64,000 bases of DNA from positions 701,420-765,419 of the forward strand of contig WHUX01000010.1 of NCBI GenBank assembly GCA_015179025.1, written 5' to 3'. Below, in pieces: positions 26,103 to 38,231 of the stretch. Every line of letters starts with the position of its first letter. The first letter of the stretch is position 1. A program made the translations under genes and the position numbers. Source of the DNA: Terfezia claveryi (Eukaryota; Ascomycota; Pezizomycetes; Pezizales; Pezizaceae). Under the pieces are notes generated by a model. That model worked only from the letters and a program-made list of their open reading frames with translations. It was not told where the DNA came from and searched no databases.

Positions 26103-26572
26103 GATGTTTGTCGTCTTCAACTTCAAAAACCTAAAACAAAAAAAAGTGAAAAGAGCCCCAGGTGCTGGATGTGATTGGAATGGGTATAGTCTGTATTTTG
26201 AAATTTCGCTGATTGGTTTGGGTGCGGGGGTAGCAGCGTATGGCGGGGGCGGGGGATTTTTGTCGCTCGGGAACTTCTGCTTGATTCATTTGAGATCTTG
26301 GCGCCCAGGCGGGGCAAACCCTGAGCTTTAGCGGGCAGTATGTCCACCGGATGGGGCGTAGTGCCTGGAATTATTCTAGAAAAGCAAATCTACGCATCTG
26401 AAAGGTGACGGGTACGAATATATAAGAACAGGATAAGACATGCCCTCAGTAGGGGATTCGTTAAATTGATTGCGATACTTTGGGTCGCATTGCTTGCTAA
26501 AACACGACTGGACGCCCCCCCAGATTTCATCAAAAAGCGAGCCAACGGATTCGAAACCAGCACAAACCGGCA
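26103..26572. promoter_or_regulatory. Divergent promoter region of eIF3f and UTP25
   Basis: 470 bp separate the two start codons on opposite strands, so the promoters of a translation factor and a ribosome-assembly factor must share it. An ATTGG (CCAAT on the other strand) occurs near 26212. Co-regulation is inferred from position only. Confidence 0.5.
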
Positions 26573-28920
26573 ATGCGTGGAGGGTTCAGAGGACGTGGGC
26601 GTGGGCGTGGGCGTGGGCGGGGGGAAGGTGGTGGGGCACCGGGGCGGGGATTGGCAGGAGCACGAGGACGTGGCCGAGGCCGGGGTCGGGGTCGAGGAGG
26701 TCAAGATGGTCGCAATGGACGAAGTTCATACAACACGGCGCCGGCACCGTGGGTCTACTCTTGATATCCCCTTCCATGAACCTTCATCCGTTACTAAACT
26801 ACGCTATAGACCACATGAATCTGAATCTAAATCCGATGCAGAAAATATTCCCGAGTATGATGTCGAAAGTGAGTCGGAGATTAGCGAAGAGGAGGATTCT
26901 GGAGAGGAAGAAGAAGAAAAAGCCAGCTCTTACGCCACACTTCTGCAAACCCTAAAGTCCAAAGCAAAAAAACAATCGATTGAAGACGGGGCCAGAGGGG
27001 CCAAACGACGGAAGCTAGATCCCAATGCAATGATAGTGGATGATGATGAGGGAGGCGTGACCGAAGAGGACGACACTGTAGAAGGAGAAGAGGAGGAGGA
27101 AATACAAGAGGACAACGATGACGATGCGGAAGAAGACATCCACGATCCATTTGAGATGCACTTCGCCAACCCACCCAAGTTGTTCCTGCAGGCCATTGAA
27201 GCAGCAAAGAGGAATGAATGGTCGACAACCAAAACCATCCAGCCTGCTGGTAATGTTGGGAAGATAAGCATTTCTGTGCCTGCAATTGAAGATCCAAGAT
27301 TAACATCACACACGCAATATGTGGGGAAGAAGGTGCTGAAGAGCACCTTGGAGCTCAAACTGAAACCTCGTCTACGGACCCCCGAATGTGGACTCACCCA
27401 TCCCTTACAACTTGCCCTCGCACCTATAGTATTCAGCTATACCGACTTGTATATTTCCACCCGAACACATAAGAACGCCCCACACCTCCGACATCTTTAC
27501 GCCCTGCATGCCCTCAATCATATCTACAAAACCCGGGATCGTGTGCTCAAAAACAACGCCAAATTGGCAAAAATCGCTGCAACCGCCTCTGACGACAAAG
27601 GCAGCGTTATTGAACCCCCAGATCTCCGTGACCAAGGATTTACACGGCCAAAGATCCTCATCATCCTCCCTACACGAAACGCAGCGTTGGAGGTAATTTG
27701 CACCATTGCAGATTTGGCGCAACCAGAGCAGCAAGAAAACCGAAAGAGACTAAATGAGCAATTCGGGCTTCCAGCAGGAGCTGAAGACCCCTTGATCAAC
27801 TCCAATAAACCAGAAGACTTCAAGGCTTTATTCGCTGGAAACCACGACGATGATTTCCGGATAGGTATCAAATTCACCAGAAAAACGATAAAATACTTCT
27901 CCTCGTTCTACAATTCCGATATAATCCTTGCCTCACCTCTAGGACTCAAGTTAGCCATTGGTGCAAGTGAAGACGAAGCTGCATTTGCCAATGAAGGAAA
28001 AGCACGGAAAAAGAACAAAAACCAAAAACAAGATTATGATTTCCTCAGTAGTATTGAAGTCTGTATAGTCGATCATGCTGACGCAATGAGGATGCAAAAC
28101 TGGGAGCATCTAGAATTCTGCATGAAGCACATAAACCTCATTCCTCGCTCTCTGCACGATACTGATTTCTCACGTGTAAGAGAATGGTGCCTTGACTCGC
28201 ACTCGCCATATTTCAGACAAACCGTCTTGCTTTCCTCCTTTCAAGCACCGGAATTCAACAGCTTCCAAAGTGCATACATGCGGAATGCACTATCGGGGCA
28301 TATTAGTACTCGGCCGGGTACCTTCCCTGGGCAACCTCTCAAATACCTTTCCTGCCTTGGGGGAATAACGCAAACATTCCACCGCTTTTCCTCCCAAACA
28401 CCTCTCCAGGACCCTGATGCAAGATTTGAATTTTTCATGAAAACCATTCTACCGACGTATATCCTTTCCCCCGTGCCCCGAGCAAGGGCATACTAATCTT
28501 CATTCCCAACTCCTTCGACTTCCTCCGCGTGCGCAACCACTTTGCACATACTATCGCCACCCCTATCTCATTCGGCTCAATATCGAACATACATCCCCGT
28601 CGGACATCGCTCGCGCACGAACACATTTTGCGAATGGGAGGTATAGGGTTTTGCTATATAGTGGCCGAGCACATCATTATAGACGATACGTGATTAAGGG
28701 AACTAGGGAAGTCTGGTTTTATGGGGTTCCAGAGGAACTCGGGGCTTATGAGGAAGTGGGGGCGTTTTTGGCAATTGGCGATGAGGGGAAGGAGAGAGTG
28801 AGTAGGAAGGTGGCGAGTGTGTTTTCAAAGTGGGAGGGACTGGCGGTGGAGAGGGTAGTGGGGTCCGAGAGGGTAGGGGTTATGGTGCAGGGAAGAGGGG
28901 ATGTGTTTGAGTTTTTGTAA
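26573..28920 (+). CDS. UTP25: UTP25 (SSU processome helicase-like factor), with two apparent frameshifts
   Basis: Exon 1 26573-26748, intron 26749-26809 (GTGGGT donor, TACTAAAC branch), exon 2 26810-28920; about 760 aa if read through. Utp25 is a nucleolar DEAD-like but probably ATPase-inactive component of the SSU processome, needed for 18S rRNA processing. The N-terminus is RG-repeat-rich, followed by acidic stretches. Then come YATLLQTLKSKAKK, DPFEMHFANP, a helicase-like core (ILIILPTRNAALEVI, DIILASPLGLKLAIG, SSIEVCIVDHADAMRMQNWEH), and a C-terminal part with LIFIPNSFDFLRVRNHF and RARTHFANGRYRVLLYS. The reading frame changes near 28468-28488 (C5/C4 runs) and again near 28578-28588. Each needs one extra base, and no GT-AG intron can explain either. 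It is either an assembly error or a recently broken copy. Strong conservation on both sides favours a functional gene. Confidence 0.88.
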
Positions 28921-30120
28921 CGGAGGATAGAGAATAGATAGATCTGAATACCATGTCTGGAATTGGGTTGTTGTTGTTGTTTTGTACAATACTCCGAGAA
29001 ACTACTTATTACGAAATGTGGAGGTAAAATAAAATTGCAGGGCAGAATCGAGAGGAACACTGTAATTCACTATTACCCTGAACTGAGCTTTACCAACACC
29101 GCAACGTTCCCGTCGTCTCCCACCTAGTAAGCCCCAAGCTATTTATCCTAACTAAAGACACGGAGCGTACTCTTTCGGTATAATAACCAGACTACGGAAA
29201 TCAATGCTAGAGCTATCAAGTATAATCATCCTTCAAACACGGTCAAACACAGGTCATGCTACAAAGCCAGACGACTCATGGGCTCCACACACCACCTAGT
29301 TTCGAATTCAAACCTGAGGGGGGATTTATCCGATGATGAAGGAAATTCCTGACCCAATCACTATTCCGGCTTGATATATACGCCCACACTGCTTCATGAC
29401 CAATAAGCACACATTGAAGCTGTTCAACAATCTTATGCAGGGGGTAGGGGATAGATTGAGGATTTGTGTGGGAATTCAGGGTATTTTTGTGGATAGGTGG
29501 GGGGTTCAGCTGAGAAGGTTTTCTTTTTATTCGGGAAAAAGTGTCTATATAGCTAGAGAACTGGGGATGGAGTCTATGCCTTGTTCAAAGAACCTTTACA
29601 GTCAATAAGCGGGGAAGAAGCAGAAGTGGATGAACTATTACAAGGAAAGACAGAACAGATGGAAGAAAGGTGTTGAGCAAGAGGAAGGACGGACATTCTA
29701 ACGAATCTCCTTTGTTAATATTCAATGTATATGGCCGCGCGGGCTCTTGCCTGACATCCTTCTTTGCTATTTACTCATGCTGATACCTATTTGGCGAACA
29801 CTTGCTACCTGTGTTATTTCTTCCCTTCACATGTGCACACATGTTGTTTACATGTCTCCTACTATCTCCGCTTACGCATGTACACGATACCACATATATT
29901 AGGTTATTTAGCTTAGACTGTCTTGCTCTATTTTTACCCTGATCTCGTATCTATATATATACGAGCTCTCAAGGCACTCCTGTATCTATTTCTTCAGACA
30001 TATACACACATATGCTTCTCAATAAGCTGCTCGCACACTCGCACTTTCTCTGCTTTATTCCACCGCTGCTTCCTCCATTTTTTACCTTCGAGATACCTTC
30101 GCTCAGTAACCTTTCAATAG
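28921..30120. other. Intergenic, no gene seen
   Basis: Downstream of UTP25. AT-rich, with no recognisable frames. Confidence 0.45.
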
Positions 30121-30720
30121 GATATGAGCCCGGAAGAGCTCAGCAAATAAGTCGATAACTTCCTCGCATACACCAACCCTACTGTACCATCAAGTCTACC
30201 CCTTCAGGCTCTGCTTATGATTCAACCTCAGCCGACAAAGGTAAGGGTAGAGTTTTTACCCTCCCTGCGCTCAAGGACCACAAGCCAGCCTCCGTCAAGC
30301 TCGACAACATCGAATCCCTCATCGGAAAAGAACTACGAGGATTGGGCTGACACCATTCGAATGGTCATTAGAGGAGGATGCTTGGACTCGTTGTTGTTGG
30401 ACTCGAACCCTCAACCGATGTGACGTCAGAAGAACGACAAGTCTTCGCAGCTATGCGGAATTAAGCTACCCTAATGCTAATTCAGGTTATAGCAACCCGA
30501 TACTTAGGGTCGTCTGGAGTCACTTCCGAGATCAATATTACCGTGACACACTATTTTCTTTCGTACATCAATCGCGCACTCCAAGCATCCCATTCCTCTC
30601 ATGACCATTCGAATGGTGTCAGCCAAATCCTCATAGTTATCTTTTTCCGGTGAGGGATTCGAATGTGGTCCTTGAGTGGAGGGAGGGTAAAGACTTTATT
30701 CTCAACCACTTGCAACTCGT
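30121..30720. pseudogene. Ty1/copia-type gag fragments in inverted orientation
   Basis: Plus-strand translation near 30255-30400 gives KLDNIESLIGKE, then in another frame NYEDWADTIRMVI, a gag N-terminal pattern of Ty1/copia elements. Bases 30581-30694 contain the reverse complement of the same segment (both carry GCTGACACCATTCGAATGGT), lacking about 27 nt. The two arms are separated by about 190 nt. No pol region or LTR is seen nearby. Confidence 0.55.
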
Positions 30721-31130
30721 GCAAGCAAAGATGGTCGGTCACAAAGTATGAGGCACAAACATCGAGGAAGGAAAAGGAATCAACGATATAAGAAGAAACA
30801 TCCTCAAATAAAGGAGTCTAGGTGTTCTTGCCAAAGAGCCGAATGGAAAACGGAAAATCCTTACTTAGTTGAAGCAGGAGCTTATGGTATCAGGCTCGTT
30901 AGCACCGGAAGCTGCGCTAAATAATCATTTACCGATGGAAGTTTGGGGTATCGTGGGTTCAGGTGAACGTGGATATTGTGATGGAGCAGTAAGAGGCGGT
31001 GGAATACATAACAGGTAAGTTTAAATTGGCATTTATATTTACATGCTTCATATATTGTAAAATCTAATATTGCATCTCCATATTAGGTAGCTTACCAGTT
31101 TTACATCAGGTTAACCTCAAGTGATATTCA

Positions 31131-32268
31131 GTATATATGTTCTGGGCCGCTTGCGGGCAATTCATTAGATTATTGCATTTAGTATATAACGTACTTGAAT
31201 TAATTAGAAATATACCTAATTAGAGCTATATTAAGTACATACAACTAGGCTATTAGTTGTCCTCCGGGTCGATTGAGTGATCCTCCAATCAATTGGGCTA
31301 TTATCCAGGAGTCCAATTTGTGTCCGTTCAGCTAGAGCCGAGAGGTTACCGCAGTCATGATCTGCTAACCCTCTGGTATGACAAAAGAATGAGCAATTCA
31401 CTCATTTATAAAACATCGGCAGCAACGACTGGTATAGGACTTTTTGTAAATACATAAGACAGAAATCCGAGCTGTTGTAGTTGCGAGAAGCATTAGAATA
31501 TCTAACAGTTTCATTTGTACAACTCCATAAGAGTAGTTGCTAGCTCGAATCTTTAGTTGGATAAAGGTGGCTTTAAGCTATAGTTTTGCAATAACTTTTG
31601 CATATAACCTTTGATTGTTCAGTTTTGGCTTATGAGACTAGTTTTGGCTTAGCTGCTTCGATGCTGTAAAGCAGTTATTTTTTCTAAGGGGGGATTAAAA
31701 GTGGCAAATACTCAGCATCCTTCTCTTCGTTCTAGTGATTTTTTTTTTTTTTTTTAGTACCTAATGTAATACATGGAAGAGCTTGTATCCGACCCACTAG
31801 TACTTTCCATTTAGTGAGACGAGATTGTGCAACCTTTGGACTTCGAGGTTTTTTTTTCCATGTTTTAATTTTAATACTCCAAGCTCATAATAAACGGCTC
31901 AACTTCCCCCATTCAAAATTCTCCATCATTATTGGATCCGTAAAATGTTAGATGATGGGCTATAAAGCTGAATCCATAATATCATTCATTGTAGATGTGG
32001 ACCAGTATCATATTTACTTGTACTAATGGGTTTAACTTACCATTTTATATAACCAACGTACCATATGTTTTTTTTATGACAGATTCATTTATATTGTCCA
32101 TTCAGGGCAGGGCTGATGAAGCATATTTATTAGATTAACTTGAACTCGTTCAATGTGTCTATATTATTTATAAATTATAGACCAAATGCAGTAATTAAAT
32201 AAATTGCCCGCACGCGAAGGGCATAGAAGTAGGTATGCTGCCCATCGAGCAACCCAGAACATATATAC
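31131..32268. mobile_element. Putative non-autonomous element with 16-bp terminal inverted repeats
   Basis: GTATATATGTTCTGGG at 31131-31146 is the exact reverse complement of 32253-32268. Similarity continues inward (GCGGGCAATT at 31153-31162 against AATTGCCCGC at 32202-32211), with extra bases on the right side. The interior is AT-rich with no coding frame. A third, partial CCCAGAACAT terminus lies at 32773-32782. A DNA-transposon remnant is the simplest reading. TGTT...AACA ends would also fit paired inverted LTR pieces. Confidence 0.45.
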
Positions 32269-33547
32269 AGGTATGTTCTACATACACAACACAAAATTTC
32301 CAGTAGAAAAATTATCAAGGCAAGGCAATAAGTTTAGGTCAATGATCCGCGCCCCATGTTCCACAGTATTTCCGTACTGAGTTCATAACAGATACAAGCT
32401 TGCCTGGGGCCCCACTTCGTAGCAATAAACAAAAAAAACGAAAGAGCTGTTAGTTCTCTTATTATATTATATATTATCCCAAAACCTCCACTCACCAATC
32501 CCCCACACTTGCCTGCCATATTTGGTTATGTATCAATCAAATAATCATTATAACATAATGTTTATACCCCCCCCCCCTGTTCTCAACATTGATTCTCTAT
32601 GTATGTAGGCTACTACCACGGTGATACAGAAATATATGAAACACCATCATGATGGTAAAGAATAAATTTGGTCATGGTAGTAAATCCATTAAAGTGCCAG
32701 TGGAGTAACTACATAGACCACCGTATACTATATATGCCTATACTGGGCAGAAATTGACCCCCCCACCAGCAGCCCAGAACATGCGCGCCCCCTCCCCTTC
32801 CCGGTACAAGTGGGGTAACTACCGACTACCATAATACCCACTGCCTTCTCATGTAGATGCTCCTGAGCCTGTTTCCATTATCAGTTACCCCGAACTTCGC
32901 TCGGGTGGGAGTACAAGCTATTAAATAGGCTATGGAACACTTGAGTCTGTTTCTTTTACTTATGTATTCAATCCGTAGATTCGGGGATTTACATCCTGTC
33001 CAGGTCCATGATACACCACCATATGAACTACCTGAGAATGGAACTTCCAATTTTCTGAGGGAGTGTTGCTTCTTATTCCCAAGATATTACGGTACTCAAC
33101 TCGCTGGCAAACCGAGCGTAGAAAATGTAAATAACTGCTCAACTGTTCATTCGAGAACCCCATTTCTCGGCCTTGCAGTCCAAATCCTGTTTCTTATCGA
33201 GCTAAAATTCCCTGTCGATGACTATATTTGAGCTAAGTTCCAACAAAAAAACATTCCTCAATCAAGGCTATGTATGTGACAGAACTCCAAATATTGCAGT
33301 AGTACTGCTCAGGGGTATGATGTGAGTTATGAATGCCACTATCCCCGTATCCCATATTGTAAAGTCAAATCATCAAAAAAAAGTCAGCAAAAGCTAATAG
33401 CCAAATACATCACCCAAGCAACACCTGTAAAAGTAAAGTAAACTGGAGAAAGGAAGTATTCGAAATGAGCAATCCGTTAATGCCATTAAAGTCAATCCAC
33501 CTCACAAGTCAACTTCGTACACTAACTTCAATCACTTCCACCTCACT
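32269..33547. other. Intergenic, AT-rich
   Basis: No recognised gene. It has a C run near 32568-32578 and a repeat terminus near 32773. Confidence 0.45.
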
Positions 33548-35228
33548 TTATAGTGTATCTTCCTCCATCTCAATATCCATATTCTCTGGAGCCCCAGGAG
33601 GCCAGGGCACCCCGACTTCCATTGGTGGATGGTTGCTCGGTGCCCCGACCATCCTCCCTTCAGTCTCTGCTAACCCCTGCATAAGAATCTTCCTACACTC
33701 CTGCCGATAAAATCTCTCAGCTGCGGCCCTCCTATTCCCAAATATATTCCGCATTCCCGCACTCTCGTACAAATCCTTGTTATGCCAATTCATCCTCTCG
33801 CACATGAGATCGAACAACTTGATTGCTTGGTTATTGGTCATGGGACGGTGTGGGGAGTATTTATCTGGAATGGTGATTGGGTCAGGAATAAATGGAGGCT
33901 CGCTGGACGATGACGAGCTCGAAGTTGGGGAGGATAATGCCAAAGCGTTGATATTATTATTCCTCATCGGAGGATGGGTTGGAGGGTTCTCAAGACCACC
34001 ATCGTGGATAGCAGTATTCGAAGGCAACTCCTCGGATGGTGTGGATGGACTTACTCCGTGGCTAGGTGTGGGACTGGTTGATGCCAAATAATTTGATAGC
34101 GCCAACCTAGGTTCCACCTTATACATATATGGTCTTTTTTGACCACTATCTCCAACATCAGTCTTACTGCTTGGAGTGCATGTTGGTATGGTGGTTGAAG
34201 CCATCATAGCTCTTGCCTGCTTCCATCCCTTCTTAGGCCCTGGCTTCTTTTTCGTCTTGGTGCCCTGTGTCGATTCGGTTTCCTTTTTTTGATTCTTTTG
34301 CGGAAGCTAAATGGCAGGATTAGTGACTGTATATGAAAACACTTCTCAACAGTCATACCTTAGAGGATTTTATTTTCTTCTCTTCTAATTGTATATCCTC
34401 TTCGGAACTGAGGATTGGTGGCGGTAGTGCGTAGGACAGCACCTTTCCACGACGCCTCTTCCTACTGGGGCTATTCTGAGGCGCACCGGTACGTATTAGC
34501 ATCAAGCCTACCCTAACGAAAGAGTTATTGATACATACCGCTGCATCAAGACCATTTACCGTTGGGCTGTTGACGTCTACCGAAGCATCCTTAGCTGCCT
34601 TGAGCTTAAGCTTTGGCGCAGGCATTTCATCCGAGTATTGTTTGATACCAAGGATAACCCCAGGTGTCTCAAAATTTCCGGTGTTTCCGTTAACCTTTCC
34701 CACAGCAGGAAAAAGATCCTCGAGATCCTCGGGTGCAGGCGTCAAAGAGCTCGAACGGTCTTGATCCACATCTAGCTTACTGACGTTGTCTTTGAGTTCG
34801 GACATCAAAACAGGAAATTTCCCACCAGTGAAAGGCCTTTGGCCATTGGCTATGGCTGGCTCGCTGGCTCTGTCGCCGGTCGATACTTCTCGCGATCCCT
34901 CTGAGTCTCCGATTTCGGGGCTATTACTGACTGATAGGCCGTGCTCTCCACCTGCCGTGCTGTTATTCGAACTGGGGATCGTAGTGCTGTTATACTTTCT
35001 GGATGTAGAGTTGGGGTCCCTTGTTTGGCGTAGAGATGGACCATTAGCCAGTTCTCTATAGTTAACCTCCTTAACGGTGCTTCTAGCAGGCCGCTTTGGA
35101 GAAGTCTCTGCTACAGCAGGAGCCTGTTGACCACCTTCATCAAAAGTAAAAGCAGGAGCACGAGTGCCTACTGCAAGTGAAATTGACATCGGATTTTTGT
35201 ATGTATTGGCAGGGGTAGTATTGTCCAT
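33548..35228 (-). CDS. Unrecognised nuclear-type protein, low complexity with conserved-looking C-terminus
   Basis: Minus-strand exons 35228-34539, 34475-34359 and 34306-33548 (introns 63 and 52 nt, GTATGT and GTATGA donors, TTTAG/CTCAG acceptors, all phase 0) give 521 aa. I do not recognise the family. The N-terminal two thirds are Ser/Pro/Thr-rich. Basic clusters SRKRRRGK (about 233) and KTKKKPGPKKGWKQ (about 287) look like a nuclear localisation signal and an AT-hook-like (PGPKK) motif. The C-terminal 80 residues are ordered-looking and helical (TNNQAIKLFDLMCERMNWH, then IFGNRRAAAERFYRQECRKIL). A chromatin-associated role is a guess. Gene existence is well supported by three good splice junctions; upstream exons cannot be excluded. 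Confidence 0.7.
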
Positions 35229-36900
35229 TTGTATAACTATTGGTAGTTCCAGGCCCAGAGGTGAGTATGAGTTCTGGAAATACGAGACTGGGTACAGAGC
35301 TGGACACGGATTCGGATGGTGTGAGGCTAGGTTCAGGTGTTGCTCCTGGTATTGAGGTGCGCAGAGATATGGGTTCTGAGAGCACGAGAGAGGTTGCTCA
35401 GGGTTCAGAATCAGGGAGAGCTATGTTTCTAGCCTTTAGTCATCGGAGAAGCAAGAAGATGTCAAGCAGCCTACTTACATCCATATCTTTTCATAGAGTT
35501 TGAACTGTAGCTTAACTAAGCCAAAGTCTTCGACCTATAGACTCGAAACTGTAAATTTTGGAGATTCTGGAGTCGAAACCTTCATTAGCAATCACAAAAT
35601 ACCCACTCCTGTGTGCGTATGGGCGCAGCACTGCAAGCCACTAGCGCCTCGACAGCCAGCCACAAGATGGCTCCCCATTGAAAATTGGACAAAAGTGCAA
35701 ACGATGCGTACATGATAGGGGCCAGCGTACCTAGCCTTGCTATGAAGCTTGTGATGTGAACTTAATGCCCAGCGTGGCTGCTGGGAGGCTTGCTTTTATG
35801 CAGTAGGTGAGCTGATTAGACAGATAGATTTTGACGCGCAACTCAAGCGGGATGAGGTGAGGAAGAGGGGACTGGAGTGCAATATGTGGAATATAGATGA
35901 CCAGGCTTGGGGCAAGACCCACGAACGTACTGACCTACTTCAATTCATAATCCTAGCTCTACGGACGCTGATCAACATGGCAGCACTGTAGAATAGAATT
36001 TGATCTGGTTGAAGCGAGTAATGTAGAAGACAGTATTCTGGCTTGCACAGGCCCCTCGGAGGAGGACAGGTTACTTTGGAATTTCACTATTCGGATTTAA
36101 CAACATTTTCCCCCTGTTGTAGGTATTGCGTTTGTGAGGCCGTGGCAGGAGCTGGGTACATGACCAAGTATAGCTCTCCTAGCCATAGCCGACATCTCCA
36201 GCCAACCAATTTCTCCACCAAGGGCAAGTCGATTGACTGATCTGACCCTTCTAAAGTTATGGCCTCTCTACTGAATCTCCACTGCGCTAACCCTCTGTTA
36301 ACCAACCCTCTCGCTTTCCACTAACTTGTCCAATGTAGGGCCCTACTGTCAGCTAATTAACTAGCCAATTTTTATCACCACTGGTAGTATAGCACGTCTC
36401 ATATAGCATCAAACCGGTATAAAACCGGTATAACTTATATTGCTACTATTTCACTACTCTTGGGCTCAAGGAGTCACTATGTAGCGTTTACATCGGTGGT
36501 CCGGAATGACTGTTGGAGAGTATGTTTGCTAACTGCGCCGTTTTAAATGTAGCTGGTCAATTGATTCACATTATATACCAGAGTTTACTCAGGTAAAGGG
36601 TCTGGGACTTCTACGGTGCTGAGATATGGCTCTGGCTTGTTTTAAGCGGAGAATGGGAAACCGACCGATTATGCTCGTAAAAAAAGTTTGATTCCAAACC
36701 GCTTGTGCCAACAGAAAGAGCCCTTTCATATACTTACATTTAGCTGAGGAGCACTTAGAAGGTTTGTTGGTCAAGAGTAGCCTGGCACAAGCCCCTCGTG
36801 GAGGGGGCAACAAGTAGTATATCTCCTTCCACTAGTCCGTCTCCCGTCTATAGCTAACCTGAGCTAACCATCTAGAGCAAAGTAGCTATGGGTGCGATTC
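35229..36900. other. Intergenic, no gene seen
   Basis: Promoter side of the minus-strand gene, then repeat-like sequence. Short frames only. Confidence 0.45.
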
Positions 36901-37480
36901 TGACCCGAATATTGCAGTAATTTAGTCACTTTTTTTCCATTTTTTTTTAAAAAAAACTTATCAATCCTATTCGGTTCCAGTAAGGGGGCCCATGAGGAGC
37001 CACCTGGAAACTCGGGTGGATTTAGGACAAGGCAAGTTAATCTGCCAGGTCCGGAGCCTATATACTGCAAGATAACAGAACTCAAGAGCCAAGAGGCAAC
37101 AGCAGAAATAACTAACGATGTACACTCAAGGCCCTGATGGCAAGGCAGCAAAAACCTGAAGCATAGAACGACTCAAGTGACGCGGATCCCCACGCTGTCA
37201 TTGACCGGCTGATGCCAGATGACCCCGAGAGGCCTGACTGAGGCCCGCACCAAACATGTGAGATGAGAGGAAAAATATAAGTTCCTGAAAAGGGGGGTTA
37301 GGGACCCCCTCTGCCCCGCGAGCCGTCTGTTCAAGAACCCGAAGAAGGCCTCTACTGCGTCCCAATCATTCCCGTCCTCCACTTGGATCCAAGTGGGATG
37401 GTCGAGGTCCTCCCAGTCTTTGATGCTGCCGGCCCTTATTTGTTCATTGAATTCGGGGCAGTCGGGTTGCACGGCTGAAG
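36901..37480 (-). repeat. Decayed dispersed repeat with coding relics
   Basis: 36930-37060 repeats the T/A-run plus CTCGGGTGGATT arrangement of 18600-18720. Minus strand 37173-37472 reads IKDWEDLDHPTWIQVEDGN and FFGFLNRRL, matching the relic at 21660-21765. Two separated copies with matching protein motifs indicate an old mobile family. The element type is not clear. Confidence 0.45.
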
Positions 37481-38231
37481 CATATAATAGGAAATTGGTT
37501 AAAGAAAAGCTAGAGTATTACTAATTGTAAGGCCCTCCTTCCAAACGCCACTATCGAAAAGGATAGTCTGGTAGAAGAAGACCATTGTCCTAATCCGGTA
37601 GTCGCTACCCTTCTTGGTCGTTGAAGACACTGAATTAGGAATAGTCGTTTTCCCATACTTTGAACCCTATTCAGGAATGTAGCCAATTTTTCAACACAGG
37701 GTCACAAGCACATGCAATCAAAGGGAAAAGTTCCTATGAAGTAATATATTTAATAAGCAGACTTTTCAGATGCGAAGATCGGACTTATGCCTCACGAACC
37801 AGCAACGTATTTCGGCAGGAACTGAGAAGTCCTTTTTTTTTTGCGGTCAAACGGGCTAGAGAGTTTAGACGGGGTCAGTTTTGGTTTTCGGCAGTGATAT
37901 CTAATCATGTGTGCTAAGATAACACTAGTGCCAGACGGATCCCCATATATATGTGGATATGCACAATCCTGGGAAGCTCCATGGTGGGTAAGGTAAGGAG
38001 TGGAATCACCTCAACTCCACTTGGTGTGAATAATAATAAATGCGGATAAAAAAGCGGGGAGTAAAAAACAAGAAAATAGTACTCTTATGCAAACAGCTCG
38101 TAGTCGTCAATAAATTCGCCCCCACGAGCCTCCCACCAAATATACGCAACTTTTGCCTCCGCTATTGCTAGTGGTGCTACAGCATCTTCGTTAGTTAAAC
38201 AGAGTGCCGTGCCCTGCAGAAAGATACAATA
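37481..38231. other. Spacer with an orphan exon-like frame on the minus strand
   Basis: 38213-38095 (minus) is an open segment preceded by a good acceptor (TTTCTGCAG) and ending in a stop; it includes AIAEAKVAYIWWEARGGEF. Its composition looks protein-like but no partner exon or family is recognised. Probably a relic. Confidence 0.3.

Noticed and set aside
26466..28496. One 676-codon frame starting at 26466 as the UTP25 gene
   Set aside because: Its first 115 codons read the GGGCGTGGGCGT repeat out of frame (VGVGVG). The ATG at 26573 gives an RG-rich head and an intron with TACTAAAC branch joins it in phase to the acidic region.
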